A stretch of DNA of 64,000 bases from Immersiella caudata (lineage: Eukaryota; Ascomycota; Sordariomycetes; Sordariales; Lasiosphaeriaceae), in the NCBI GenBank assembly GCA_030512335.1, contig JAULSU010000002.1, forward strand, positions 3,038,001 to 3,102,000. Direction: 5' to 3'. The translations under genes were made by a program, and so were the position numbers. Of this stretch, positions 1 to 10,689 are shown piece after piece (positions within the stretch are counted from its first letter, which is position 1; the number at the start of each line of letters is the position of its first letter). The notes under the pieces are model-generated. The model was not told where the DNA came from. It worked only from the letters and a program-made list of their open reading frames with translations, and searched no databases.

Positions 1-1103
1 TTCTGCTTGGCCCTCCTTGGGTCTTCGGATATCACGTCCGGAGACGACGATAGCTCGTTTTCCAGAACCAACACGGGCGATACATCGGGTCCAGCCATAT
101 CTGGCAGAGCGTCCGGATCAGCTGTGCTAGGAAGAGCATCAAGATCCGCAGTGCTCGGTATCTCCGTCCTTTTGCCCGATAAAGCAAACCGGCTCGGCGT
201 CGAGTAAGCGACCGTCGTAGCCATACTCGACTTCTGTAATTGTTGTTCCCCATTTGGTAATACAGGAAGTGCTGGCTCCAGGGCGTCCTGTGTTGGGTCC
301 GAAGATAAAGCGACCACTTGATATTGCTGCTTTTGACTTGCCGTCAGAGTGCTTGGTGCGATGACGAGGGAATCAAGCCCCAGGCTGCGAGAGCTCGGAC
401 GTTTCTTCCTCGAAAATCTCCTCCCAGAAGAACCGTTGTCCTCAACCTGCGGGATGAGCATCACTGGACTAGAATCCTCCCCTAGCGTTGGCAGTGGGCT
501 GTGCATGCCGCGCCTCATCGCGCTTTGCGCCGGTGATGGATCCGCCGTATTTGGGAAGTCATACGGGTCTTGACTAGATTGAGAATTGGCCGATTGCTGG
601 CTGGTGCGCTTGTGTCTTCCGTAGTTTTTCAGCCGGTTAGATGCGGGCCTGGTCTCAGGGCTGCTCGGCACATCCCAAGGGTCGACCTTCCCGCTCGTAA
701 CATCACTCCTAGGGGTGGTAACTTGAGTCAAAGTTAGGTCAATGATATCCTTCCTGAGTCCTTCCTTGGGCTTTTTCAAGTTCCGAGTTGCTGTACCAGG
801 GTCGGTTATGGACGTCGGCGACGAGGGTCCTTTCGATTGTGACAGAGGCTGGGACAACGACATGTCGGCTACTGGTGCAGGGCCATGTGCTGCCGCGGCA
901 GCCCGCTGCTCCTCGTACACGCGCTGGAAGAAAGAAGGATCTGTTGATTTGAGACTGCTGGCGGCAGTGCCAGCATCTGAGTGGGGTTGGTCTTGGTTCT
1001 TTGGCTCAAGCACGTGGTGGTCGATATAAGACGGGCTATCGGCAACCGTCTCTTTGATGGGGCTAAAGTCGCCGCCTTCGTCCTCGGAGTCGAGAATTTC
1101 CAT
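1..1103 (-). CDS. Disordered hypothetical protein, N-terminal part (runs off left edge)
   Basis: An uninterrupted minus-strand reading frame of 367 codons starts at the ATG at 1103-1101 and continues past base 1, so the C-terminus is missing. It begins MEILDSEDEGGDFSPIKE and is rich in Ser, Pro, Gln, Asp and Lys, with no hydrophobic segment, so this part is probably intrinsically disordered. Basic patches (RRFSRKKRPSSRS) and acidic SD/SE motifs suggest a nuclear, phosphorylated protein, but that is inference. Near the window edge is a short degenerate internal repeat, STADLDALP / STADPDALP / DMAGPD. The gene is divergent from arp1 and shares a 637-bp intergenic region with it. I do not recognise the family; any folded domain would lie beyond the window. 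Confidence 0.72.
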   Translation of the reverse strand, partial: MEILDSEDEGGDFSPIKETVADSPSYIDHHVLEPKNQDQPHSDAGTAASSLKSTDPSFFQRVYEEQRAAAAAHGPAPVADMSLSQPLSQSKGPSSPTSITDPGTATRNLKKPKEGLRKDIIDLTLTQVTTPRSDVTSGKVDPWDVPSSPETRPASNRLKNYGRHKRTSQQSANSQSSQDPYDFPNTADPSPAQSAMRRGMHSPLPTLGEDSSPVMLIPQVEDNGSSGRRFSRKKRPSSRSLGLDSLVIAPSTLTASQKQQYQVVALSSDPTQDALEPALPVLPNGEQQLQKSSMATTVAYSTPSRFALSGKRTEIPSTADLDALPSTADPDALPDMAGPDVSPVLVLENELSSSPDVISEDPRRAKQ

Positions 1104-1740
1104 TCTAGGCGCCATTGCGGCGAATATGGTGATTTAGAGCACGACGTGGATTTGCGCTCCGCGGCGAGCAGACAATTTGGTCGAGGGACGCGTCGCGCCG
1201 CGCAGTCATGTGCATGGCCAAATTGATAAACTTACAGTAGTCAGCGGGCTTCTCAAGCCCATGCGAACCCTGAGCTGGAGCTCTGAGCTAGTGGTCCGTG
1301 CATGATATCATGGTGAGCTTGGACCACTCAGGCCCCTTGCAGGAGGACAACGCCCCTTCTTCATCTGAAGATCGCGTCGTGATTTGGAGCTTCGGCTCTG
1401 TATTCTCAGGATCTCTACGTCGTCGACGTGTTCTGGTATTCCGTTGTCGCCCAATGCATTCTATTCTCGCGCTGCCTCTGCATCCTAGATTTGGAAAGCT
1501 GCACCTTTGAGGATTGTGTACGCCAGGACGTCATCGCAGCGACCTAGTCCAGCAAGCCCGCCTGCTCCATCTCGCGCCGCCCGGAAATTGACAAACCACC
1601 GTCACATCGACCGCCGCTGGCGAACTGCTGCTCCCGGGCACAGCTCAAACAACAACCCTCCAAGTAACGGTCAAACCGTCAGAACCGAGCTTGACTGGGG
1701 CCACAACCGCCCGGTCGCGCTGTAGAGGCCAGCGGGCAAC
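1104..1740. promoter_or_regulatory. Shared divergent upstream region of the left-edge gene and arp1
   Basis: These 637 bp separate two divergent start codons and must hold both promoters and leaders. No convincing TATA box, repeat or extra coding exon was seen. The role follows only from position. Confidence 0.5.
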
Positions 1741-3088
1741 ATGTCGGACTCGCTGCTGAACGTGCCTATTGTGCTCGACAACGGGTCTGGCACCATCCGA
1801 GCAGGATTCGCTGGCGACGATGTACCCAAATGTGTGTTTCCTTCATTCGTAGGAAGGCCAAAACATACACGGGTGTTGGCAGGCGCTCTAGAAGGGGACG
1901 TCTTCATCGGCCAAAAGGCTGCCACAGAGCTGCGGGGGCTGCTCAAGATCAATTACCCACTGGAACATGGAATTGTCACGGATTGGGACGATATGGATAA
2001 GATCTGGAGCTACGTCTATGATGAAGGGCTGAAAACACTCAGCGAAGAGGTGAGCGCCTCTTTCGATGCTCGCAAACAGCGGTGCTAACCAGGTTGTGCG
2101 ACGAACAGCATCCCGTCCTCCTCACAGAAGCGCCACTCAATCCTCGTGCGAATCGCGACATGGCTGCGCAGTACCTTTTCGAGACTTACAACGTGCCGGC
2201 GCTCTACATCTCCATCCAGGCGGTCCTCTCTCTCTATGCTAGCGGCCGGACAACGGGTGTCGTACTTGATGCTGGTGACGGCGTGTCGCACGCAGTACCT
2301 GTCTTCCAGGGGTTCACCGTACCCAACAGCATCCGACGGATAGACGTCGCCGGCCGTGATGTAACTGAACACCTCCAACAGCTGTTGCGGAAAAATGGTT
2401 ATGTTTTCCACACCAGCGCCGAGAAGGAGGTGGTGCGACTGATAAAGGAGTCTGTCTCGTACGTTGCAAAAGACCCAAAGAAGGAGGAAAAGGAATGGGC
2501 GGCCGCCAAGACAGACCCATCTAAACTTGCGGAATATGTCCTGCCAGACGGGAACAAGTTGAAGGTACGGATGTCCTCTAGGCCCACGAGGCTGAGAGGT
2601 CTACACAGTTGCGTCAAAATGCTTACCGCGTCTCTAGATTGGACCCGAACGATTCCGCGCACCAGAAATTCTTTTCAACCCCGAGATCATTGGGACGGAG
2701 TACCCTGGCGTGCACCAAATGGTAGTAGACTCCATCAACAGAACAGACCTTGACTTACGTAAGGATCTATACGCCAACATTGTCCTCTCGGGCGGCACCA
2801 CCCTCACCAAGGGTTTTGGTGACCGACTGCTCAGCGAAATACAGCGTGTCGCTGTCAAGGACATGAGGATCAAGATCTTCGCCCCGCCAGAACGCAAGTA
2901 CTCGACCTGGATCGGTGGTAGTATCCTCGGTGGTCTGAGCACCTTTAAAAAGGTTCGTGCATATCCGTCCTGAGCTGTTGGACAAGCTGGCGGGACCAAG
3001 AACGATGTGCTGACGGGCATTACAGATGTGGGTCAGCCTGGATGACTGGCATGAGGATCCGGACATCATCCACAAAAAGTTTAACTGA
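1741..3088 (+). CDS. arp1: Centractin, actin-related protein 1 (dynactin filament subunit)
   Basis: Four exons: 1741-2049, 2109-2564, 2638-2952 and 3026-3088, giving 380 residues, the usual ARP1 length. Introns of 59, 73 and 73 bp have GT..AG ends and CTAAC/CTTAC/CTGAC branch sites. The actin-fold nucleotide-binding segments are clear: phosphate loop 1 in VLDNGSGTIRAGFAGDD near the N-terminus, phosphate loop 2 in VVLDAGDGVSHAVP, and the late segment IVLSGGTTLTKGF. The C-terminus is WHEDPDIIHKKFN, ARP1-like rather than conventional actin. ARP1 forms the short filament of dynactin, which couples cytoplasmic dynein to cargo and is needed for nuclear movement; the Neurospora crassa orthologue is ropy-4. 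No missing residues or frame breaks were seen. Confidence 0.96.
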
Positions 3089-4194
3089 GAGGACTTGGCT
3101 GCTGAGATACCTCAGTCCTCCGGAATGGGACATATCCGGAGTTTTCAGTAGCGCGGTAGTACGTATAGGAGGGGATCACAGGTCGGACTTACCCCTATCA
3201 GGTTTAGTCACGCCGCCATCGTCAAGAACAAATAGGCCCTGTCAGTCGCTTGCAAGTTTGCGATGTGGGCATTATGAGAAGGATCAGGGGCGCAGGGCAA
3301 ATCGCAATGGGAGTTGGGGTTTCGGCGTCGCGCGGGACCAAAGGCCAGCCAGCGCAAGAGATGCGGCGTATGATTCACTGACGGGTTGTGTAAGCGTTTA
3401 TCGCAGTCCAATTTAGAGTAAGAAAACTGGAAATGATACCCAAATCTTGAGCATTGCAAAGTCATCACGTCAGTTTAGTAAGAGATGGAATACGATGAGG
3501 TGATAAATCATTTATTATATCACTGTAGACTGCCAACGAAATATCGCCGGTCGCCGCCATCGCTTCTCGCGCCATGGGGAGGGGTATCAAAAATCACCAG
3601 ATCCAAACATCCGCCCGTCCATCTGCCTTGAAAAATGAATCCAACTTTTGCTCAGTCCTTTGTTACAGGGTTTGCCTTGCCAAGTTTCCTTCCTGTACCG
3701 GAAAGAAGTCCCACGCGGGAAGATTGCGTGCTTGGTGGTTTTCTCGTTCCTAGTGGATCAAGGGAAGTCGGGCTCCTCCCGTCCCTGTTCTCCACCGAAG
3801 CCCGAGCACCAGCACCTCTCTTCCGGCCCGTAGGAGGAAAAAGAAAGCCATTGGCAAGCCCGAATGACACAAGGCTCGAGACATGTTTTGATGCTTCATC
3901 ATGCAGCCTGCTCCGCTGTCTGTTTGCTCTGAGGTCCCCATAATTTCGTTGCCCGACTCGTTAACACCGCGCTGTAAGAAAAAAGGCAAATCCCAAGACC
4001 AAATAACTTTTCCTCTCGTGTCCTCCGCCGTTTCGTCAACCCATGATTGTGGTGAATGCAGAACTCCTTTCAACGCCTTGCTGGTAGTACAATGGTTGCC
4101 CGAGATGCGGAAGATATATCCCGGATCGGGGTATTATGTCGCCGCGCTGCCGATGCCGCCGGAACTGAGACCAAATGATGCCATGATGCCAGAT
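3089..4194. other. Intergenic region between convergent genes
   Basis: About 1.1 kb between the ends of arp1 and the Par32-like gene, presumably carrying both 3' UTRs. Open frames here lack conserved motifs and splice logic. I see no RNA gene or repeat. Confidence 0.5.
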
Positions 4195-4623
4195 CTAGTG
4201 GCTGCCAACGTTGCTGAGACGGCCCCAGAAGCCCGAACGGACGCTGCCGTTAGTGCTGTTGGAGTCGCGACGGGATTTGTCCTCGCTCGAGGAGGAGAGG
4301 CTGGTGAAGACGTTGCCGGCACCGCCGCGGCCGACGTGGGTAATGGTGGAGGTCTTCTCGCGGATCTCGGCGCGCTGGAACTCCTCGTCAAAGCTCAAGG
4401 CCTGGCGCTCAGTGGAGGAGTGGATATTTCCGGCACCGCCGCGGCCGGAGTAGAAGCGAGGGGCAGTGGTGGTGGTCGGCACGGTAGGAGCCCGGGAGGG
4501 AACGCCCGAGGGCGAAGTGGTCTCAGACACGCGGAAGAAGTTTCCAGCACCGCCACGGCCCGAGTGGGTGTAGCTGTTCTTGGGCACGGTGGGGTGCGGC
4601 TCAGTGATGGTGTAGGAAGGCAT
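4195..4623 (-). CDS. Small Par32-like (DUF3602) protein with GRGGAGN repeats
   Basis: A single-exon frame of 142 residues from the ATG at 4623-4621. It has three copies of a glycine-rich signature: SGRGGAGNFF (around residue 18), SGRGGAGNIH and VGRGGAGNVF, each after a Tyr/Val-rich stretch and separated by Ser/Thr-rich linkers. This repeat defines the fungal DUF3602 family, which includes yeast Par32, a phosphoprotein linked to TORC1 and ammonium-transporter control. That function is family knowledge, not shown here. The C-terminus is Ser/Arg-rich and ends FWGRLSNVGSH. Reading frames on the opposite strand and in other frames are composition shadows of the repeats. A further 3' exon cannot be excluded. 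Confidence 0.85.
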   Translation of the reverse strand: MPSYTITEPHPTVPKNSYTHSGRGGAGNFFRVSETTSPSGVPSRAPTVPTTTTAPRFYSGRGGAGNIHSSTERQALSFDEEFQRAEIREKTSTITHVGRGGAGNVFTSLSSSSEDKSRRDSNSTNGSVRSGFWGRLSNVGSH

Positions 4624-4800
4624 CTTGGTTTCGAGGGTGTTGTGGAAGGTTTTGTTTGTTGTCGTTGGGAGGAGGTTGAGTGAAGATCCAAAACTTCTTG
4701 GTCTGTGGCAGGGGTAGGCTGGAATTGTAGGGCAGAGTTGAGGTGATCTGATGCTGATCTTGTGTGAATGCAACATCGGTCTGGTGAGAAGGGATGGAGC

Positions 4801-4808
4801 TTATTATA
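4801..4808 (-). promoter_or_regulatory. Possible TATA element of the Par32-like gene
   Basis: On the minus strand these bases read TATAATAA, about 180 nt upstream of the ATG. The spacing suits a core promoter with a leader of roughly 150 nt. Only sequence match and position support it. Confidence 0.35.
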
Positions 4809-7090
4809 GGTAAGGTAGGGATGTGTGCTGGTCGCCTCATTTGACGAGTTCCATCAAACCTTCGTCTGGAGCCTGACGAGAGACCGCACACAAGGACAGC
4901 ATTGGCGCGGTACGTCTTTCGACGAAAGCCGCATGACCTCGGAAGCTGGCGCTAGGCACTTGCCCGGCACTAGGCGGGCTGTGGTAGACACAGCAGGTAC
5001 CAGTTGCTGGTGGTGTGGTACAAAGTGTACGTCCCTGGACATGGTCAGTCGATGTGAAAATTTTGGCAGTTGAGCTGGCCTTGGGCTTTGCCATGCTTGG
5101 CACGGAAGGAGACACTCTCCCGTTCGGCGCTGAGTGATGGCGTCAGGTGTTTGGCATCAGCGCTTAGGGCACTGAAAATTTGATGCCGAGAGCTGGACAA
5201 GACTCCAGGCAGTCCATAGGAGCTTTTGCTTAGCTTATGGAAACGTAACGAGGCAGTCACGAGGTGCCCAGGGGGCTATTTTTTACGAGATGATTACCCC
5301 ATAGTTTGATGCCCCGCTTTATAGCCTCCTGTACCTCGCCCGCCGGATTTTGCTGCCGTCTGTACTTCGATCTGCCAAAACAGGGCATTCTGCCTCCTGC
5401 AAGGGGCAGTGACGAAAGAAGGCCACTGCCTTCCATCAAAATTCCTGTGCGACCCAAGGCCGCTGGAATCCGCTTGGCTGAGGTCACACACAGCGAGTTT
5501 GGTACCAAGCCGCGGAGATGGCCATCCTTCCTCCGCCTTTGCACCACCGTCCAACCATCTCGCGTCACAGCACAACGCTGGGCGACTGTAACCTCCGATT
5601 CGACATCAAGTGTTTTTCGACCGCCCAAGCTCACACCGCCTCGGACCGCGAAGGCGCCATTTCAGGCGGCTTTTGCCCAAGACCGCAGCGCTGACGACGG
5701 CGCCGCAGATCGCGACCTGGGGCTACTCCAGAGCCACGGACGAGAAGCCCACTGAGTGCCAGTTGATCGGCTTGTTGGTCGGCTAGTAGAGTTGACAATC
5801 CGTAGCGCGCGACATACCTAGGCTAAGTAGGATAGCCCTTGAGCGCGATGGAGTCCTTTTTCCCTCGGAACCCCTCAGAGCCGCTCTTCCGGCCGCCATT
5901 CCGACACAAAAAAAAGGTTTGATTGTTTTACCCCGGATTTTCCAAGGATTGACGGTTCACTAAGAGCTTGACCAAGTCTCGGCTAACCCTGAGGCGGCTC
6001 TCCTGAATCCCATCCCCGCATTACCTGCATAGGCGGCTTCATCCATGGCGGAACGACCAATGAACGCCAGAGCGCAACTTGCACAGTAGTGGTCGGACAA
6101 ATGAAACCATTGAATTCTGCCTCCCAAGCTGGTGGAATGCTCGCAGCTGGCTCACGAGGATGATGAACATGGTCAGCAGGGCCAGCTGGAAGTGCACTTG
6201 GGCACCGCTAGCACAAATCCCTGGGCACTTTCCTAGGCCATTCACTGCTGGTGCCGAGCGAGGGCTTCAGCGAGGCACAGGAGGCGACAAGAGTGGAGGC
6301 GACGGAGATCGTAGTTGTGATCTTTCCAACAAATTTCAACAACCATGACCGCATGGGTCAGCTTGGCCGGGCGGCTGTTGACGGCTGAGGCGACGCCTCT
6401 TTTCCAGCCCTAACGCAAATCTTTTCAGCGCCGCATCGCACGTCAGCCAATCCCTCCAGGAGCTGATCAATAGCAGCGATCCTTTGGGAGCCGGAAGTCA
6501 TCTGACTCGCCCACAATAACAAATCGCCATCGGGCTCGCCGCCGTAGCTGGCTTCTCGAGATCCCCGTGACTGCAAGTCACCACATCTGTGCTGTCCGAG
6601 TCGATGCCGTTTCGGATGCCTCAGCAACCGCCCCTTGACCGCCGATGTGGGGGATGGCATCGCAAGCTGCCGAACGTGACCTGCTGCATAGAACATTCCA
6701 TCGTCTTTGGCTCTAAAATAGGTGAGCTTCGTAAGATTTCTGCCATTCTCTCTTTATGCGCCGCTGAACTGCCCTGCTGAGGTTGGGTGAGTGGACGGAG
6801 CAGAGGACTGGGAAATTTCGGCATCTGGCAATGTCAAGATGGAAATTGTCGCCCCACTTCGGTCCGGCGATGGACCCACTCCAACCTGAGCATCGGGATA
6901 GGCCGATGCCTCACCCCGGGGCCCTCCGGAGTGCACGTTAAAATTAAAATTCCACTCTGCGGGGACTTCAAGGTGGCATGTTGGAGGTGGCCCTCCACAG
7001 CATTTGGTATTGGCAAGCTGCCCACATAATCTCTACTCATGGGGACCACCCACCTCTGGAATATGAACGCTCTCTGGGCTTGTATCTGTC
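4809..7090. other. Intergenic region without recognisable genes
   Basis: About 2.3 kb upstream of the Par32-like gene and the 5S gene. Frames up to 149 codons occur on both strands, but none shows a recognisable domain or a plausible exon chain. I saw no terminal repeats or transposase fragments. Confidence 0.45.
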
Positions 7091-7209
7091 ACATACGACC
7101 ATACCCACTGGAGAACTCGGGATCCCGTCCGCTCTCCCATAGATAAGCCAGTGAGGGCCAGACTAGTAGTTGGGTCGGTGACGACCAGTGAATCCCTGGT
7201 GTTGTATGT
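7091..7209 (+). rRNA. 5S ribosomal RNA
   Basis: The 119-nt stretch begins ACATACGACCATACCC and ends GGTGTTGTATGT, so its ends form the helix I of 5S rRNA (ACATACGAC against GTTGTATGT). The internal control region GGGATCCCGTCCGCTCT and the AGTTGGGTCGGTGACGACC segment match filamentous-fungal 5S genes as I know them. A run of four T follows directly, as expected for RNA polymerase III termination. An AATATG motif lies about 30 bp upstream, where Neurospora-type 5S genes carry a TATA-like box. The gene stands alone between protein genes, in line with dispersed 5S genes in this fungal group. Confidence 0.95.
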
Positions 7210-7886
7210 TTTGTACATTTTTGCTACACACCCGGGACCTACCCACAGACACTGACACCCCCACCCAGCGCCAGCGCCTAAGCGGCCAGCCGTAGTTGTA
7301 GTCAATCTTTGATATCTCACAGATATTTAATATAACTATCCTGTCTCTCAAACTCGATGAAAATCGAATTAGTCGATCTGGAAAGAGATTGCCTCCGGCC
7401 ATCTTTGACCACGAGCGCGGAGACGTTAGCTTGAATTGTATCATTCTCCCACATGGAAGTCGTCCCGCACATCGCAGTATGGGCATGGTAGCCACGCCAC
7501 ACCCGCAAGACAGGTATGAACAACACTTTAGATGGACATAACACCGTTCAACTCAGAGAACTACTTCGCCTCTTGTTTCTATTCCCACTGCTCCCCATTC
7601 CGACCAAAAACTACTGTGCAAGCGTCTCCTCATCAGAGATACCTAAACCTCCCCCCCCCCCCCAGAAAAAACAGACGCACGCCATGAAGTGTATAACCCA
7701 AACAACGCAGAGATGTAAAAGGTAGCCAGTGTTACATACAATCATTTAAGTCAAGACACGGACGTAAAGCGGAAATGCTGTGCCTCTTATGAGCCGAACC
7801 AGAGCACCATCCCAGCTGGGACTGGTTAGCGGAGGGAAGATCAACTCCCTTCCCCTATATTCCCCCAAACCAAAGGATATGACCCA
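7210..7886. other. Intergenic / 3' flank of chitin synthase, with poly-C tract
   Basis: Contains a run of 13 C at 7651-7663 and probably the 3' UTR of the chitin synthase gene. No coding potential was recognised. Confidence 0.5.
7651..7663 (+). repeat. C13 homopolymer
   Basis: Thirteen consecutive C between the 5S rRNA gene and the chitin synthase stop. Confidence 0.8.
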
Positions 7887-10689
7887 TTATACTCCTCTAA
7901 ACATCCTCACGATGAGGAACCACACCGCTCCGATGAACTTGAAGCCCGATAGTGCTGCCACCGACCAAAGAACAACGGTCAGGTATATGTTGGCTCGCTC
8001 GGCCTTGGTCTGCTCCTCGCTATCGGCGCTGTCTCCGGGGTTGATGCGTTGCAATCCAGCTGACGAGAGAATCACCGCGGCAAGGGCAAAGTTTGTGATC
8101 ATCCAGGCGAGCACGACGATTGTGCGGACGCCCTTGTAATAATCCATCTGCTTCTCCTCCAGCTGTGCGGGAGTGGGAGTCTTGACCTCCTTGACCTGTT
8201 TCGCGCCAAAAACCCGCATTTCGCGGTCATATTGGGCGTTCAAGTCGCCCTCGTCGGGAAGATCTGTCTTGCCCTGGCCGTCCTTTGTGTTGACCGACGG
8301 CAGCTTGTCAGGCTTGTCGTCACCCTTAGTACCCCACGAAATATCGTGAGTATTGCAAAAGGCGTAGACGTTGAGAACATTGGTATACGTCGGGCTCAGG
8401 AGCATGTACTGAATCAGAGACGTGAACATGTGCCAGGGGTCGAACATGATCAGCGATGCAACCAGCCAGAGACCATACGTCGACATCACTGAAATTATCA
8501 GCGTGTAAAAAACTTGGTTCTTAAACAAGCTGTCGATGGAGAATCCCTTGGCGACGTCTGTTTGAATGGCCTTTACTGCGATGAAAATGGCTGCAAACAT
8601 GAGGTAGCTGTGTCATGTTGTCAGTGATTTTCTTTCGCAGCACCTGACAGGGAAATACTTACACAAAGATAATAGCCCAGAAGATGACCATGGCCATGTA
8701 GTACCGAGAAGAACCAGCTGGTCGATTGCCCATGGACAGGACGAAGCAGGTAATCAAAGAGACGCCATAGAGCCACGCAAAGACGACGCCAAGAATGTTG
8801 CCGACCTGTCCCAGGAGATTCGGGTCACCCAAACTAGTAGTCAGGATCTTGAACACCAGGAAAAAGTTGCCAATAGCAAACCAAGCGAACAACATGTTGA
8901 CCGTGTTGAAGACGAATTCGATGAAGAAAGCGATCTTTCGGAAGAACGAGTGGTCGGACCGGAAGAACTGGTGGAAGTGGACGATTGCGTAGACAGCGGC
9001 GAAGAAAGAACCATTCAGCCAGCGACGACGCTGGAGAATCAGTTCGGCGATAGTATCTGGCACGTCGGTCTCGCCGGTGGCGGACTTCACGTATTGCAAG
9101 ATCCAGTGACAGTTGCGCTTGGTGACAAGCTCGAAACACAAGATACGATCCTCGGCAAGGTACATATTGGCTGTGAAGATGCCGGCGTCACCACCGTGTA
9201 GCTTCTCACCGGCAAAGTACTTCTCCAAGGGACCCTGGCCGTTCTTGTCGTTTTGCAGCGCAACATAACGATAAGCCGAGAAAGCACCAGGCAAGACGGA
9301 GATAAATCCGAAGGCGGACTCCAGGGGCTTGTCCAAGATGTTGCTCATCTTGTACTCGAAATTTTGTGTAGCAACCAACGGGTTCAGGAGGTTCTTGCCG
9401 CCGGTGCCCAACATTGCCTTGATTTCACCGCATGCGCCGGCGCACATGGGCTCGAGGTCGAATGCCTTCCATAAATCGTAAATAGACTTGCCTCCTGGCT
9501 TGGTACCGGCGTCGATCAAGACACAGATGTTGGGATCCAGAACTCTGCCGAATGCCTGGAAGAACCAACGATGCGAGTTGATCTTCTTCTGATTCTTCTC
9601 CTTCAGACAGAACAGTATTTGTACTGGTTGCTGTTTTGGAATGAGCTGGACAACGTCATTCTTGATGGCCATGCCAACTTGCGTCGTATACTCGTAGATG
9701 TGAGCTGTTACATCCTTTCCGTTGACTTGCTGCTTCGCAATGCCCTCCTGGTACACTCCCATTCCGGCCAACAGAGCGCGTGTCCGCGGGTTGATCTTCG
9801 CACGGCCGTCACTGACTACGCACACCACGATCTTCTTCCACGCATCCTTGCCCCAGGTCTTGCTTTCTGGTCGCCTGCACATGTACTCGACATTTTTGAA
9901 CACGCCTATCATGGTGCGTGCAAAAAGGATATCGTCCTCGTTGTACATGGTGACGACGATGAACAGTTCTGTGTGGCGCGGCTTGCTAAAGAGTCTCTGC
10001 CGTAACGTGAAGTTGTTGTCATGGAAATCAGCGGGATCGCAAGTTGCGGCGGTGTATCGCATGTGGGTAAACTCGTCGCGCTCGCCATGGGGAAGCTTGT
10101 TTAGCAGGTTTGAAGGGATCGGGCAATCCAACACCAAGTTTCCACGGTATAGAAGTACCTGCTTCACTGTCTTCCACCTCTTGATGGGTGCATTGTTTGT
10201 AGCGGGCTGCGGATTATCGTGGTACGGGTCGCTAGCGCCAACTTGAGAGTCCGTGTGTGTCAACATTGGCCGTTGATCTTCGTAGTCGTAGCCGCCAGCG
10301 CCGTGGTCGTAGCCGGGTGTGGCGTCGGCAGGATGAGGCTCGTAGGGTTGGTTGTAGTAGGCATCGTGATGCTGTTCTGGATTTACGGCGTACTCGCCGC
10401 GCCCTCCCTGAGGGGGATATTGCGACAAGTTGTCCACGGATTGCTGCTTGACAGTCAGTGCTAAGCCCGCGAGCGAAAGTCAGCAGCGGTGCGAACTCAC
10501 GGCCGTCTGCATCTGCAGCGAGTCGCCGGGGCTGTATCTGCCTGGGCCAACGGGGGGCATGTCCAAGTTCTGTTGAGAGCGGCCGTATGGGTTGTCTTCG
10601 AGCTGGTAGCCATGCTGGAGCGGGTGCCCGGGTGAGGGCGTCCTGTGTGCCCGAGGGTCCATTGGACGGTTATCCATGCGATTATCCAT
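7887..10689 (-). CDS. Chitin synthase, class I/II
   Basis: Three exons on minus: 10689-10501, 10443-8663 and 8607-7887, about 895 residues, the usual size for division 1 enzymes. A disordered N-terminus (MDNRMDNRPMDPRAHRTPSP) precedes the catalytic core, with FFIVV-type entry LFIVVTMYNEDD, the CHS motifs VCVVSDGRAKI and LIDAGTKPGG, LAEDRIL and the signature QRRRWLNGSF. Several transmembrane segments follow, ending WFLIVRMFRGV. It polymerises UDP-GlcNAc into chitin at the plasma membrane. Intron 1 (10500-10444) ends in tandem acceptors AAGCAG, so one Gln may vary. Intron 2 is 55 bp. In-frame sequence upstream of the chosen ATG (DDDYFDNHR) follows a possible acceptor, so a further 5' exon is possible. 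Confidence 0.93.

Noticed and set aside
3901..4683. 260-codon plus-strand frame over the Par32-like gene
   Set aside because: It is the antisense of the GRGGAGN repeats; the minus frame carries the conserved motif.
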